Shown: positions 1 through 7,881 of the stretch, piece after piece
Layout of the letters: each line of letters opens with the position of its first letter
How positions within the stretch are numbered: the first letter of the stretch is position 1
Assembly: GCA_017616445.1 (NCBI GenBank)
Contig: JAFZYE010000011.1
Coordinates: 1 to 32,932 of the forward strand
Reading direction: 5' to 3'
DNA: 32,932 nt
DNA from: Bacteroidaceae bacterium
Lineage (GTDB): Bacteria; Bacteroidota; Bacteroidia; Bacteroidales; Bacteroidaceae
Made by a program: the position numbers and the translations under genes
The notes under the pieces: generated by a model
What the model was told of the DNA's origin: nothing
The model's input: only the letters and a program-made list of their open reading frames with translations
Databases searched by the model: none

Positions 1-414
1 AGTGCGCGGATTTGATTTCATTGCTTTGAAGATTCTGCTTTCTAATTCGTACTACCATCAAATATAGATACTTACAAGCGGTTCAAGTGAACCTAATTTA
101 TTTTTTTAAAACTCGTCCATTTTTTAGTGGACATTAGTGAAGTTTGTTGATTAATTGATTTGATTAATTTGTTAATAAATAGGGTTTGAGTAAAATCTCT
201 TTACCGAGTGCAAAGTAAAGCATTTTCCGTAAAACAGCCAAACATTTTCCGTAGAAATGCCAATTTTTTTAACAGAAACAAGTCCAGAGACATCCTGTTT
301 TTCGTTTCAACCGCTTACTTTCTGGTATCATTTGTCAAAGAACTATTCACGTTTTACTGCGGAGTAACCAGAAAAAACAAATTCTTAACCAAGTAGTAGA
401 AATATCAGGAAATA
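1..414. other. Left-edge region without a convincing gene
   Basis: This AT-rich stretch has no ORF I would defend. On the - strand an ATG at 56-58 opens a frame of 19 codons to the window edge, which could be the start of a leftward gene but is too short to judge. A 14-bp dyad (GGTTCA-AG-TGAACC, 80-93) followed by a T-rich run could be an operator or a weak terminator. A GTG-initiated frame at 208-396 would encode 62 residues, but it covers a 22-bp direct repeat and has no recognisable domain. Confidence 0.5.
221..264. repeat. 22-bp direct repeat, two copies
   Basis: Two adjacent 22-bp units begin with CATTTTCCGTA (221-242 and 243-264) and differ at a few positions. The period is twice 11 bp, the same unit length as the much longer array starting at 514, so the two may have a common origin. 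Role unknown. Confidence 0.7.
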
Positions 415-446
415 TTTGGAAGATAACAATATTTTTCGTAACTTTG
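415..446 (+). promoter_or_regulatory. Bacteroidetes-type sigma-70 promoter
   Basis: TTTG at 415-418 is followed after exactly 20 bases by TAACTTTG at 439-446. This is a full match to the Bacteroidetes -33/-7 consensus (TTTG, 19-21 bp, TAnnTTTG). Transcription should begin near 453. The first downstream sequence is the 11-bp repeat array, not a gene, so the promoter drives either a non-coding RNA or a long leader of the his operon. Confidence 0.75.
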
Positions 447-513
447 CACAACAGAAACACATAAGGATTTCACCTATCTCTTCTGTGTAAAATTCATGAC
501 AAACAAGAAGCAC

Positions 514-722
514 CAACACTATATCAACGCTATATCAACTCTATCTCAACGCTATACCAACTCTATGTTACCTATAGGTTACCCCTAGGTTAACTCTAGG
601 TTAACTCTATATCCTCTCCCTAAGAGCAACACTACTTCTCTCTATGAGTGAAACGGCCTTTCTCTATGAGCGAAACTACTTCTCTCTATGAGCGAAACTA
701 CTTCTCTCTCCCAACGATTGTT
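514..722. repeat. 11-bp-period tandem repeat array, about 19 units
   Basis: The sequence divides without slips into 11-bp units from 514. Units 1-5 (514-568) have the form CAACnCTATnn. Units 6-9 (569-612) drift to TAnCnCTAggT. From 613 the units alternate between CTTCTCTCTAT-like and GAGCGAAACTA-like forms, giving a 22-bp super-period (635-656, 657-678, 679-700). The last units at 701-722 are degenerate. There are no unique spacers, so it is not CRISPR. The period is close to one DNA helical turn. Function unknown. Confidence 0.85.
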
Positions 723-791
723 TGTAACCCAACATTTGCATTACTGAGAGCGAGTAAACCGCTTTTTGACACAAAATATAGGTTTAAACTT

Positions 792-832
792 AAAAAATCC
801 GTGTACGGCAACAATGGAATGCGGATTTTTTT
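792..832 (+). terminator. Terminator-like hairpin before hisH
   Basis: AAAAAATCCG (792-801) pairs perfectly with CGGATTTTTT (822-831) across a 20-nt loop, and the right arm ends in a T run. The long loop and AT-rich stem make it weaker than a textbook terminator. It lies directly before the putative hisH -7 box, so it could end the upstream transcript or act as an attenuator. Confidence 0.45.
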
Positions 833-833
833 G

Positions 834-841
834 TATCTTTG
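834..841 (+). promoter_or_regulatory. Putative hisH -7 element
   Basis: TATCTTTG matches the Bacteroidetes -7 consensus TAnnTTTG and lies about 60 bp before the hisH start. No good TTTG -33 box is visible at the expected distance (about 810-815), so the call rests on the -7 box and its position. Confidence 0.5.
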
Positions 842-899
842 CACCTTGAATGCGCTATAATGAGCATTTTAAGATTAAAAAAATAAAAATATTGAAGTT

Positions 900-1499
900 T
901 TGGAGGTAGCAATCGTAAAATATAATGCGGGGAATATATGCTCTGTGATGAATGCACTGGAGCGATGTGGAGTGACCCCCATCCTGACAGATGACTTCGA
1001 GGTGTTGCAACGGGCTGACAGGGTAATCTTTCCAGGCCAAGGTCAGGCACACACCACGATGACCTACCTGAAAGAGCATAAGCTGGATCAGCTGATAAAG
1101 GACCTGCGCCAGCCTGTGTTGGGTATCTGCATCGGTATGCAGCTAATGTGTCGCCACAGTGAAGAGGACAATACGGACTGTCTCGGTATTTTCGATGTGG
1201 ATGTGGTGAAGTTCCGCCCTACCCTTTCTGAGGACAAGGTGCCTCAAATGGGTTGGAATACCATCATGGACACGAAGAGCGCATTATTCGAAGGGTTTAC
1301 CAAGCCAGAATTCGTGTATTACGTGCATAGTTTCTATGTGCCCTTATGTCCTGACACGATAGCGACTACGAACTACGTGCAGCCATATAGCGCAGCCCTG
1401 CACAAGGACAACTTCTATGCTGTGCAGTTTCATCCGGAGAAGAGTGGAAGTGTGGGTGAGAGGATAATCAGGAACTTCCTAAAAATGCATAATTCATAA
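900..1499 (+). CDS. hisH: Imidazole glycerol phosphate synthase, glutaminase subunit
   Basis: HisH hydrolyses glutamine and passes ammonia to HisF in the fifth step of histidine synthesis, forming IGP and AICAR in the cytoplasm. The protein has 199 residues, the usual size. The class I amidotransferase nucleophile elbow LGICIGMQ carries Cys77, and the His-Glu pair of the triad is in FHPEKSG near the C terminus. The start is TTG at 900, giving MEVAIVKYNAGN, which matches the family N terminus; no ATG fits. The last residues, MHNS, and the stop are written by a 7-bp repeat (1485-1512). It is first in hisH-hisA-hisF-hisIE; the early his genes are not in the window. Confidence 0.96.
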   Translation: MEVAIVKYNAGNICSVMNALERCGVTPILTDDFEVLQRADRVIFPGQGQAHTTMTYLKEHKLDQLIKDLRQPVLGICIGMQLMCRHSEEDNTDCLGIFDVDVVKFRPTLSEDKVPQMGWNTIMDTKSALFEGFTKPEFVYYVHSFYVPLCPDTIATTNYVQPYSAALHKDNFYAVQFHPEKSGSVGERIIRNFLKMHNS

Positions 1500-1512
1500 T
1501 GCATAATGCATA
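1485..1512. repeat. Heptamer array ATGCATA across the hisH stop
   Basis: Four 7-bp units: ATGCATA (1485), ATTCATA (1492), ATGCATA (1499) and ATGCATA (1506). The hisH stop codon TAA (1497-1499) lies inside the array, so the repeat forms the C-terminal residues. Confidence 0.8.
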
Positions 1513-1537
1513 AGAAGTAAAAAATTGAAATAAAATA

Positions 1538-2254
1538 ATGAACATTGAGATTATACCAGCAATAGACATGATTGACGGGAAGTGTGTACGCCTGACGAAG
1601 GGTGATTATGCTCAGAAGAAGGTGTATAACGACAATCCGTTAGAGGTGGCTAAGATGTTCGAGTCGAAAGGCATCAAGCGTCTGCATCTGGTAGATCTCG
1701 ATGGAGCGAAATCGAAGCATGTGGTAAACGACCATGTACTGAGAGATATATGCCGTGAGACGAACCTCATCGTAGATTTCGGTGGAGGCATCAAGACGGA
1801 AGAAGACTTGGAAAAGGTGTTCGATGCTGGTGCAGCTATGGCTACAGCAGGTAGCATCGCTGCTACTGACCGTGAGACGGTGTATGGATGGATAGAGCGC
1901 TATGGTGCGGATAAGTTGATACTGGGAGCGGATGTACGTAAAGGTAAGATCAGCATCAACGGATGGCAGGAAGACAGCAGCATAGACCTGATGGAGTTTA
2001 TTGAGGACTATATGGGTCGAGGTGTACGGAATGTGTTGTGTACAGATATCAACAAAGACGGAATGCTTCAAGGGCCGAATATCGGACTCTATAAAAGTAT
2101 CATGGAACGATTCCCGACATGTAAGCTCATCGCAAGCGGTGGTGTAAGCAGCATGGAGGACATCGAGGCGCTTGACCGTGCAGGTATACCTGCTGTGGTG
2201 TTCGGCAAAGCGTTTTATGAAGGGAAGATAGAAATTGAAAAATTGAAAAATTAA
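1538..2254 (+). CDS. hisA: ProFAR isomerase
   Basis: HisA converts ProFAR to PRFAR by an Amadori rearrangement, the fourth step of histidine synthesis. The 238-residue protein is a single TIM barrel of family length. It begins with the typical IIPAIDMIDGKCVRL strand, with catalytic Asp in AIDM, and has the second-half Asp in the LCTDINKDGML segment; phosphate-binding glycines occur in DFGGGI and ASGGVSS. The start is ATG. The C terminus, EIEKLKN, is low-complexity and overlaps an AAATTGAA-type repeat, so its last residues may not be conserved. Second in the his operon, 38 bp after hisH. Confidence 0.97.
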   Translation: MNIEIIPAIDMIDGKCVRLTKGDYAQKKVYNDNPLEVAKMFESKGIKRLHLVDLDGAKSKHVVNDHVLRDICRETNLIVDFGGGIKTEEDLEKVFDAGAAMATAGSIAATDRETVYGWIERYGADKLILGADVRKGKISINGWQEDSSIDLMEFIEDYMGRGVRNVLCTDINKDGMLQGPNIGLYKSIMERFPTCKLIASGGVSSMEDIEALDRAGIPAVVFGKAFYEGKIEIEKLKN

Positions 2255-2261
2255 AAGTGAC

Positions 2262-2336
2262 CCAATCACTCCCCTCTTGGGATTCCTGTCCCCCGATAAC
2301 GGGGGAACCGAAGGGGGTGCAGGGAGAGGGCTATAA
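2262..2336. repeat. GC-rich palindromic element after hisA
   Basis: Seven bases after the hisA stop begins a C/G-tract element. Its core hairpin is CCCCCG (2290-2295), ATAA loop, CGGGGG (2300-2305), with further C-runs to the left and G-runs to the right. It resembles the elements at 3734, 6004, 24869, 26229, 28110 and 31268. Confidence 0.7.
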
Positions 2337-2348
2337 ATAGAATTAGTT

Positions 2349-3104
2349 TTGTTAGCAAAGAGAATCATACCTTGTTTGGATATAAAAGACGGACAGACCG
2401 TGAAGGGAGTGAACTTCGTGGGTCTGCGTAGTGCTGGTGACCCCATCGAGTTGGGAAAGGCATATAGCGAGCAAGGAGCTGATGAGTTGGTGTATCTGGA
2501 TATCACAGCCAGTCACGAAGGGCGGAAGACCTTCACTGAACTGGTGGGACGAATAGCAAAGGAAATCAACATACCGTTTACCGTAGGAGGTGGTATCAAC
2601 GAGTTGAGCGATGTAGACCGCCTGCTCAATGCAGGTGCAGACAAAGTGAGCATCAACTCTGCTGCGATACGCAATCCTGGACTGATAGACGAAATAGCAC
2701 AACACTTCGGCAGTCAGGTATGTGTAGTAGCTATAGACGCTAAACAAACGGCACAAGGCTGGAGATGTTTCCTCAACGGAGGACGACTGGAGACAGAACG
2801 CGACCTGTTTCTGTGGGCAAAAGAAGCGAACGAGAGAGGTGCTGGTGAAATTCTTTTTACGAGCATGGACCATGACGGAGTGAAAGAAGGATTTGCCAAC
2901 GAAGCACTCTCCACCCTATCCCACTCGCTTACCATTCCGGTTATCGCATCGGGTGGTGCGGGAGCAAAAGAACATTTCAGGGATGCATTCACAGTAGGAC
3001 ATGCCGACGCTGCTTTAGCAGCAAGCGTGTTCCATTTCGGCGAAATCAGCATTAAGGAGTTGAAAGAATACTTGAGAAAGGAAAACATTATAGTTAGAAG
3101 TTGA
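2349..3104 (+). CDS. hisF: Imidazole glycerol phosphate synthase, cyclase subunit
   Basis: HisF uses ammonia from HisH to turn PRFAR into IGP and AICAR. It is a 251-residue TIM barrel of normal length. The N terminus [20 protein letters not shown] is diagnostic, with catalytic Asp11 in CLDIK; the second catalytic Asp is in the [11 protein letters not shown] segment, and ASGGAG forms a phosphate loop. The start is TTG at 2349. In the same operon as hisA, separated by a GC-rich palindrome, and 17 bp before hisIE. Confidence 0.97.
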   Translation: MLAKRIIPCLDIKDGQTVKGVNFVGLRSAGDPIELGKAYSEQGADELVYLDITASHEGRKTFTELVGRIAKEINIPFTVGGGINELSDVDRLLNAGADKVSINSAAIRNPGLIDEIAQHFGSQVCVVAIDAKQTAQGWRCFLNGGRLETERDLFLWAKEANERGAGEILFTSMDHDGVKEGFANEALSTLSHSLTIPVIASGGAGAKEHFRDAFTVGHADAALAASVFHFGEISIKELKEYLRKENIIVRS

Positions 3105-3121
3105 AAATATAATAAGCATAT

Positions 3122-3733
3122 ATGAATATCGATTTTGAGAAGATGGACGGACTGGTACCGGCAATCATTCAGGACGACAAGACACTGAAGGTACTGATGC
3201 TGGGATTCATGAACGAGGAAGCATACCAGAAAACGGTGGAGACAGGTAAAGTGACCTTCTGGAGCCGTACGAAGAACCGTCTATGGACAAAGGGCGAGAC
3301 AAGCGGTAACTACTTGAACGTAGTGTCAATCATGAACGATTGTGATAACGACACCTTATTGATTAAGGTAAATCCCGTTGGCCCTGTATGCCACACAGGT
3401 GCAGACACTTGTTGGAATGAGACGAACGAGAACCCCATCATGTTCCTGACAGAACTGCAGCGTTTTATTGAGAAGCGTCACGAAGAGATGCCTGAAGGTT
3501 CGTACACCACCAGCCTGTTCAAAGACGGACTGAGCCGCATGACACAGAAAGTAGGCGAAGAAGCCGTGGAACTGGTCATCGAATCGATGAAAGGTGACAA
3601 CGAGCGTATGATTTACGAAGCATCGGATATGTTCTACCATCTCATCGTGTTGCTGACATCCAAGGGGCTGAGCATTGAGGATATTGCCAAGGAACTGATT
3701 GAACGTCACGATCCGAATTGGCATAAACACTAA
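3122..3733 (+). CDS. hisIE: Bifunctional PR-AMP cyclohydrolase / PR-ATP pyrophosphatase
   Basis: This fusion carries out the second and third steps of histidine synthesis. Residues 1 to about 105 are the HisI cyclohydrolase domain, with the metal-binding segment [13 protein letters not shown]. Residues about 110-203 are the HisE pyrophosphohydrolase domain, with the helical [10 protein letters not shown] motif that binds Mg. At 203 residues it is a full-length fusion. It ends the his cluster and is followed at once by a GC-rich palindrome (3734) and an AT-rich repeat before ftsE. Confidence 0.97.
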   Translation: MNIDFEKMDGLVPAIIQDDKTLKVLMLGFMNEEAYQKTVETGKVTFWSRTKNRLWTKGETSGNYLNVVSIMNDCDNDTLLIKVNPVGPVCHTGADTCWNETNENPIMFLTELQRFIEKRHEEMPEGSYTTSLFKDGLSRMTQKVGEEAVELVIESMKGDNERMIYEASDMFYHLIVLLTSKGLSIEDIAKELIERHDPNWHKH

Positions 3734-3855
3734 GAGACCCTCCCCTGTCCCCTCCCTTCTCTCCCCTTGAGGGGAGTGCGAAGGGAGAGAATACGGTCTC
3801 TTCCCCCCTCAGCCCCGAGGGGCTCTGTCCCCCGAGGGGGATGAGGGCGGGGAGT
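3734..3855. repeat. Large GC-rich multi-hairpin element after hisIE
   Basis: The element begins right after the hisIE stop. It has an outer pair GAGACC (3734-3739)/GGTCTC (3795-3800) enclosing the hairpin CTCCCC-TTGA-GGGGAG (3761-3776). These are followed by AGCCCC-GA-GGGGCT (3811-3824) and CCCCC-GA-GGGGG (3829-3840). It may form a strong mRNA 3' structure, or be two neighbouring copies of the dispersed element. Confidence 0.75.
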
Positions 3856-3877
3856 AAAATGTGTGCGGATGTAATTA

Positions 3878-3952
3878 GCTAAATAGCTAAATAATAAAAT
3901 AGCTGAATTGTAAATAAATAGTTAAATTGTCAATTGTCAAATTGTAAATTAG
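3878..3952. repeat. AT-rich 7/8-bp repeat tract before ftsE
   Basis: TAGCTAAA-like 8-mers are followed by TTGTCAA-like 7-mers up to the ftsE start. The register is less clean than in other arrays. It fills the position after the GC element, as in the polyamine operon gaps. Confidence 0.55.
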
Positions 3953-3955
3953 ACT

Positions 3956-4666
3956 GTGTTAATAGAGTACAAGCATGTAGATGTGTATCAGGAGGTACAA
4001 GAAGTGCTGACTGACGTGACTTTCACGATTGATGAAGGTGAATTTGTGTATGTAATCGGTAAGGTGGGATCGGGCAAGAGCTCGCTGATAAAGACACTTT
4101 ACGGAGAGTTGCCTATCCATAGCGGTGAAGCAACCGTAATGGAGCACGACATGTGCAACCTAAAACGCAAACATCTGCCAGACCTTCGCAGGAAGCTGGG
4201 TGTGATTTTCCAAGACTTCCAACTGTTGACAGACCGTACAGTAGATGCCAATCTGCGGTTTGTGCTGAAAGCAACAGGATGGAAGAACAAGGAAGACATC
4301 AACAACCGCATAGAAGAAGTGCTGGAATTGGTAGGCATGAGCACGAAAGGCTACAAACTGCCAAGCGAACTCTCAGGCGGCGAACAGCAGCGTATCGCTA
4401 TTGCACGCTCTATCTTGAACTATCCAAAACTGATTCTGGCAGACGAGCCTACAGGTAACCTTGATGCAGACACCAGCAAACAGATTACCGAACTGCTCAT
4501 GAAGATTGTGAAGGAGCAAGGAGCTACCGTCGTGATGATTACCCACAACCTGAATCTGCTCGACATGTATCCAGGCCGAGTGTTTGAATGTAAAGACAAA
4601 GCACTTATTGAAGTGAGCAACGAAAACCTGCAAGAAGCAGAGAATGAAGTGAACGAACAAGCATAA
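3956..4666 (+). CDS. ftsE: FtsE-like ABC transporter ATPase
   Basis: This is a 236-residue ABC ATPase of the FtsE/LolD group. Walker A is GKVGSGKSS, the signature is LSGGEQQRIAIARS, Walker B is LILADEPTGNLD, and the switch His is in MITHN. Known FtsE proteins pair with the membrane protein FtsX to control peptidoglycan hydrolysis during division. No FtsX is present here, so the partner must be elsewhere. The start is GTG at 3956, giving MLIEYKHV, the usual N terminus; no ATG is near. The stop is 13 bp before lysC, suggesting co-transcription. Assignment to FtsE rather than a general LolD-type ATPase is by overall resemblance. Confidence 0.82.
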   Translation: MLIEYKHVDVYQEVQEVLTDVTFTIDEGEFVYVIGKVGSGKSSLIKTLYGELPIHSGEATVMEHDMCNLKRKHLPDLRRKLGVIFQDFQLLTDRTVDANLRFVLKATGWKNKEDINNRIEEVLELVGMSTKGYKLPSELSGGEQQRIAIARSILNYPKLILADEPTGNLDADTSKQITELLMKIVKEQGATVVMITHNLNLLDMYPGRVFECKDKALIEVSNENLQEAENEVNEQA

Positions 4667-4679
4667 GATAATAAAAGAA

Positions 4680-5996
4680 ATGAAAGTACTAAAGTTTGGA
4701 GGAACTTCCGTAGGAACACCTCAAAGAATGAAAGAAGTGGTAAAGCTGATTAACGACGGCGAGCAGAAAATCGTAGTCCTCTCAGCTATGTCGGGTACGA
4801 CTAACCAACTCTATGAGATTGCTGACTACCTGCATAAGAAGAATCCGGTAGGAGCCAACGAAAACATTAACAAACTCGAAGAGAAATATCTGCAGCACGT
4901 AGAAGATCTGTATGCTACAGACGAGTATAAAAAACAAGCCATTGAGTTCCTCAAAGAAGAATTCGATTACATTCGTTCGTTCACCAAGGGCATCTTCACG
5001 ATGTACGAGGAGAAAATCATCGTAGGTCAGGGAGAAATCCTCAGCACAAATATGGTGACCTTCTATATCAAGGAACTGGGAATCGATGTAGAGTTGCTTC
5101 CGGCACTCGACTTCATGCGTACAGATAAGAATGGTGAGCCTGACTTGGAATACATCCGCGAAAAGCTGAAACTCGTTCTTGCAGAATGCCCAGACAAAGC
5201 CATCTACATCACTCAAGGCTTCATCTGCCGTAATGCATACGGAGAGGTGGACAACCTACAACGTGGAGGTTCTGACTATACAGCTTCACTCATTGGTGCT
5301 GCAATCGGGGCAAGTGAAATCCAGATTTGGACAGATATCGACGGTATGCACAACAACGACCCACGCTTTGTGGATAAGACATCACCTATCGACAGCTTGA
5401 GCTTCGAGGAGGCATCAGAGTTGGCCTATTTCGGAGCAAAGATACTGCACCCAACCTGTGTACAGCCCGCAAGGTTTGCAGGTATCCCTGTCAAACTGCT
5501 CAACACAATGGATCCAACAGCTCCAGGTACAACTATCAGCAACAAAACACATCGTGGAACCATCAAAGCCGTTGCAGCAAAAGACAATATCACAGCCATC
5601 AATATCACTTCGAGCCGCATGTTGCTTGCATACGGTTTCCTACGTAAGGTGTTTGAGATTTTCGAGACCTACAAGACCAGTATTGACATGGTGACAACGA
5701 GTGAGGTGGGTGTATCTGTCTCGATTGACAACACAAGCAACCTGAGCAACATACTGAACGAACTGAAGAAACTCGGTACTGTTACGGTAGATGTTGACAT
5801 GTGCATCATCTGCGTTGTGGGCGACCTCGATTGGCACAACATCGGGTTTGAGTCGCTTGCGACTGAAACCATGAAGGAAGTACCTGTACGTATGATCAGC
5901 TATGGAGGTAGCAATCATAACATTTCGTTCCTTGTATCAGCTGCAGACAAAAAGAAAGCATTACAGTCATTGAGCAACCACTTGTTTAACAATTAA
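4680..5996 (+). CDS. lysC: Aspartate kinase
   Basis: Aspartate kinase phosphorylates aspartate, the first step toward lysine, threonine, methionine and diaminopimelate. The protein has 438 residues. The N terminus MKVLKFGGTSVG is the family signature; LQRGGSDYTASLIGAAIGA forms the aspartate/ATP site, and ELAYFGAKILHP is a further family motif. The last about 140 residues have the pattern of two ACT domains, normally the site of feedback control by lysine or threonine. It is not fused to homoserine dehydrogenase. It follows ftsE closely and precedes lysA, so both ends of the lysine pathway are adjacent here. Confidence 0.95.
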   Translation: MKVLKFGGTSVGTPQRMKEVVKLINDGEQKIVVLSAMSGTTNQLYEIADYLHKKNPVGANENINKLEEKYLQHVEDLYATDEYKKQAIEFLKEEFDYIRSFTKGIFTMYEEKIIVGQGEILSTNMVTFYIKELGIDVELLPALDFMRTDKNGEPDLEYIREKLKLVLAECPDKAIYITQGFICRNAYGEVDNLQRGGSDYTASLIGAAIGASEIQIWTDIDGMHNNDPRFVDKTSPIDSLSFEEASELAYFGAKILHPTCVQPARFAGIPVKLLNTMDPTAPGTTISNKTHRGTIKAVAAKDNITAINITSSRMLLAYGFLRKVFEIFETYKTSIDMVTTSEVGVSVSIDNTSNLSNILNELKKLGTVTVDVDMCIICVVGDLDWHNIGFESLATETMKEVPVRMISYGGSNHNISFLVSAADKKKALQSLSNHLFNN

Positions 5997-6003
5997 AGAC
6001 AGA

Positions 6004-6020
6004 CCCTCCCCCTTAGGGGA
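6004..6020. repeat. Short GC-rich palindrome after lysC
   Basis: Eight bases after the lysC stop is a CCCC-TTA-GGGG hairpin (stem 6009-6012/6016-6019) preceded by AGACCCT. The AGACCC lead-in is shared with the elements after hisIE, speB and the carboxyspermidine dehydrogenase gene. Confidence 0.65.
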
Positions 6021-6090
6021 ATTGTATAAAGCTTAGGGGCTTACAGCTTATAAATCAGGAGTAAAAGTTAAAGGCAAAGAAAACAAACAC

Positions 6091-7257
6091 ATGACACAAA
6101 CATTTCCCATAGAAGCACTGAAAAAAAAGGCTACACCTTATTATTATTATAATATAGAGCTATTGCGACAAACATTGGACGCAGTGAAGGCCGAGGTAAG
6201 CAAGCACGACAACTATTTCGTACACTATGCAATCAAAGCAAACGCCAATCCTGTAGTATTAAAACCTATCATGAAAGCAGGACTGGGAATTGACTGCGTG
6301 AGTGGAGGAGAAATAACAGCATCGCTGAAAGCAGGATTCCCTGCCGACAAGATTGTGTTCGCAGGTGTAGGAAAAGCCGATTGGGAAATCGAGATGGGAA
6401 TAGATAACAATATCTTCTGTTTCAACGTAGAGAGCATCCCTGAGTTGGAAGTCATCAACGAAATCGCCCAAAGGAAAGGCAAAGTGGTGAATATCTGTCT
6501 GCGTATCAATCCAAACGTTGGAGCCCACACGCATGCAAACATCACAACGGGGTTATCAGAAAACAAGTTTGGCATCGATATGGCTCACATGTTCGATGTC
6601 ATCAAGATGGCGAACGAGATGAGCAACGTTTCATTCCAAGGACTGCATTTCCATATCGGAAGCCAGATTCTGGAAATGGATGACTTCATTGCGTTGTGTC
6701 ATAGGGTGAATGAACTGCAAGATAAACTTGACGCACAAGGAATCAAAGTAAAAATCATCAATGTAGGAGGAGGATTAGGAGTGGATTATGATGACCCGAT
6801 AGGAAATCCCCTACCCCCTTTAAAGGAATACTTTGACGTTTACAACACACATTTGAAACTCAGAGCAGGTCAGGAGCTGCACTTCGAACTCGGAAGAGCC
6901 ATCGTGGCACAATGTGGCAGTCTGATCACCAAGGTGCTGTATATGAAGGACAACACCAATAAGAAGTTTGCGATTGTAGATGCAGGGTTCACAGAGCTGA
7001 TACGTCCTGCCCTTTATGGAGCACACCATAAAATCATGAATCTCACAAGCAACGGGCCACAAGACACATACGATGTGGTTGGTCCGATCTGTGAATCGAG
7101 TGACACCTTCGATACAGACATCAAACTGAATGAGGTAAGACGTGGAGACCTAATTGCCATGCTCAGCGCAGGAGCCTACGGAGAAGCGATGGCTTCGTGC
7201 TATAACTGCAGGAAACTGCCGAAAGGCTACTCATCAGAGGACATTATGGCAGAATAA
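6091..7257 (+). CDS. lysA: Diaminopimelate decarboxylase
   Basis: LysA decarboxylates meso-diaminopimelate to lysine with PLP. It is a 388-residue alanine-racemase-fold (group IV) decarboxylase. Lys49 in VHYAIKANANP holds PLP; the HFHIGSQI and GGGLG segments bind the cofactor, and CESSD supplies the C-terminal active-site Cys from the partner subunit. The start ATG at 6091 gives the expected length. A GC palindrome lies between lysC and lysA, so co-transcription is likely but not proven. Confidence 0.95.
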   Translation: MTQTFPIEALKKKATPYYYYNIELLRQTLDAVKAEVSKHDNYFVHYAIKANANPVVLKPIMKAGLGIDCVSGGEITASLKAGFPADKIVFAGVGKADWEIEMGIDNNIFCFNVESIPELEVINEIAQRKGKVVNICLRINPNVGAHTHANITTGLSENKFGIDMAHMFDVIKMANEMSNVSFQGLHFHIGSQILEMDDFIALCHRVNELQDKLDAQGIKVKIINVGGGLGVDYDDPIGNPLPPLKEYFDVYNTHLKLRAGQELHFELGRAIVAQCGSLITKVLYMKDNTNKKFAIVDAGFTELIRPALYGAHHKIMNLTSNGPQDTYDVVGPICESSDTFDTDIKLNEVRRGDLIAMLSAGAYGEAMASCYNCRKLPKGYSSEDIMAE

Positions 7258-7323
7258 GTCATAAATGCTGCCTATTGGCATCTGATTTGCACTTTACCTT
7301 GATGGAACAAAAACACTAGCATT

Positions 7324-7872
7324 ATGAAAGAGAAAGAAGAAATAAAGAAAAAAGAAGAATCTGCAGAAGAAGAGTCTCAGTCAGTAGATCAGACAACAGA
7401 GATTCCTGTTGAAGACGAAAAGACCGACTTGGAAAAAGCCAATGAGAAGATTGCAGAACTGGAAGATAAATACCTGCGCCAGGTAGCAGAGTTTGACAAC
7501 TATCGTCGTCGTGTGATGAAAGAAAAAGCTGAGTTGATTCTGAACGGAGGAGAGAAAGTACTCACTGAGATCCTACCCATCGTAGATGACTTGGAACGTG
7601 CAGAGCAGCAGATGGAACAGATGACTGATGTGGATGCTGTGAAAAAAGGTGTGGAACTCATCATAGACAAATTCATCAAGTTCCTCAATTCTCAAGGAGT
7701 GAAAGAGATAGACACCAAAGATCAGGATTTCGATGTGAACTACCACGAAGCCATTACTATGGTGCCAAGCCAGAATGATGACCAAAAAGGAAAAGTAATT
7801 GACTGCGTGACCAAGGGCTACACCTTAAACGACAAGGTCATCAGATATGCAAAAGTGGTAGTTGCCAACTAA
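7324..7872 (+). CDS. grpE: GrpE nucleotide exchange factor
   Basis: GrpE releases ADP from DnaK in the Hsp70 cycle. The protein has 182 residues. The first about 35 are charged and Glu-rich, as usual, followed by a long coiled-coil helix (about 36-90) containing EKYLRQVAEFDNYRRR-like family sequence (here EDKYLRQVAEFDNYRRR), then the C-terminal beta domain ending in GYTLNDKVIRYAKVVV. It lies 9 bp before dnaJ; DnaK is not encoded here. No clear heat-shock element was recognised in the 66-bp gap upstream. Confidence 0.96.
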   Translation: MKEKEEIKKKEESAEEESQSVDQTTEIPVEDEKTDLEKANEKIAELEDKYLRQVAEFDNYRRRVMKEKAELILNGGEKVLTEILPIVDDLERAEQQMEQMTDVDAVKKGVELIIDKFIKFLNSQGVKEIDTKDQDFDVNYHEAITMVPSQNDDQKGKVIDCVTKGYTLNDKVIRYAKVVVAN

Positions 7873-7881
7873 ACAAACGAT

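Larger units (their letters stand above)
453..832 (+). ncRNA. Candidate non-coding transcript or his leader
   Basis: This span starts at the predicted start site of the 415-446 promoter and ends at the hairpin at 792-832. Inside are the 11-bp array and only short reading frames. The longest early one is a 30-residue frame from ATG 496 to TAG 588, with His at positions 6 and 8; the frame at 648-860 lies on the 22-bp repeat units and looks fortuitous. No known RNA family was recognised. The unit could be an independent small RNA or an attenuated leader of hisHAFI. Boundaries are inferred from promoter and hairpin only. Confidence 0.4.

Noticed and set aside
80-93. GGTTCAAGTGAACC as a transcription terminator
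   Set aside because: The stem is only five pairs with a four-base loop and no gene is known to end there; at most an operator candidate.
208-396. 62-residue GTG-initiated frame near the left edge
   Set aside because: It covers a 22-bp direct repeat, has no domain or conserved pattern, and no promoter precedes it; a promoter instead starts just after it.
514-722. CRISPR array
   Set aside because: Units are contiguous 11-mers without unique spacers, and no cas gene is present.
648-860. 70-residue frame through the repeat array
   Set aside because: It is created by the 22-bp repeat units, which lack stops in that frame; its tail runs through the hairpin before hisH.
1640-2506. Long - strand frame opposite hisA and hisF
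   Set aside because: It is antisense to two certain genes, has unconvincing composition and crosses the intergenic palindrome.
3734-3855. Lysine or other riboswitch upstream of ftsE-lysC
   Set aside because: The structure is a series of simple C/G palindromes without any conserved riboswitch core, and the same type of element follows several unrelated genes.
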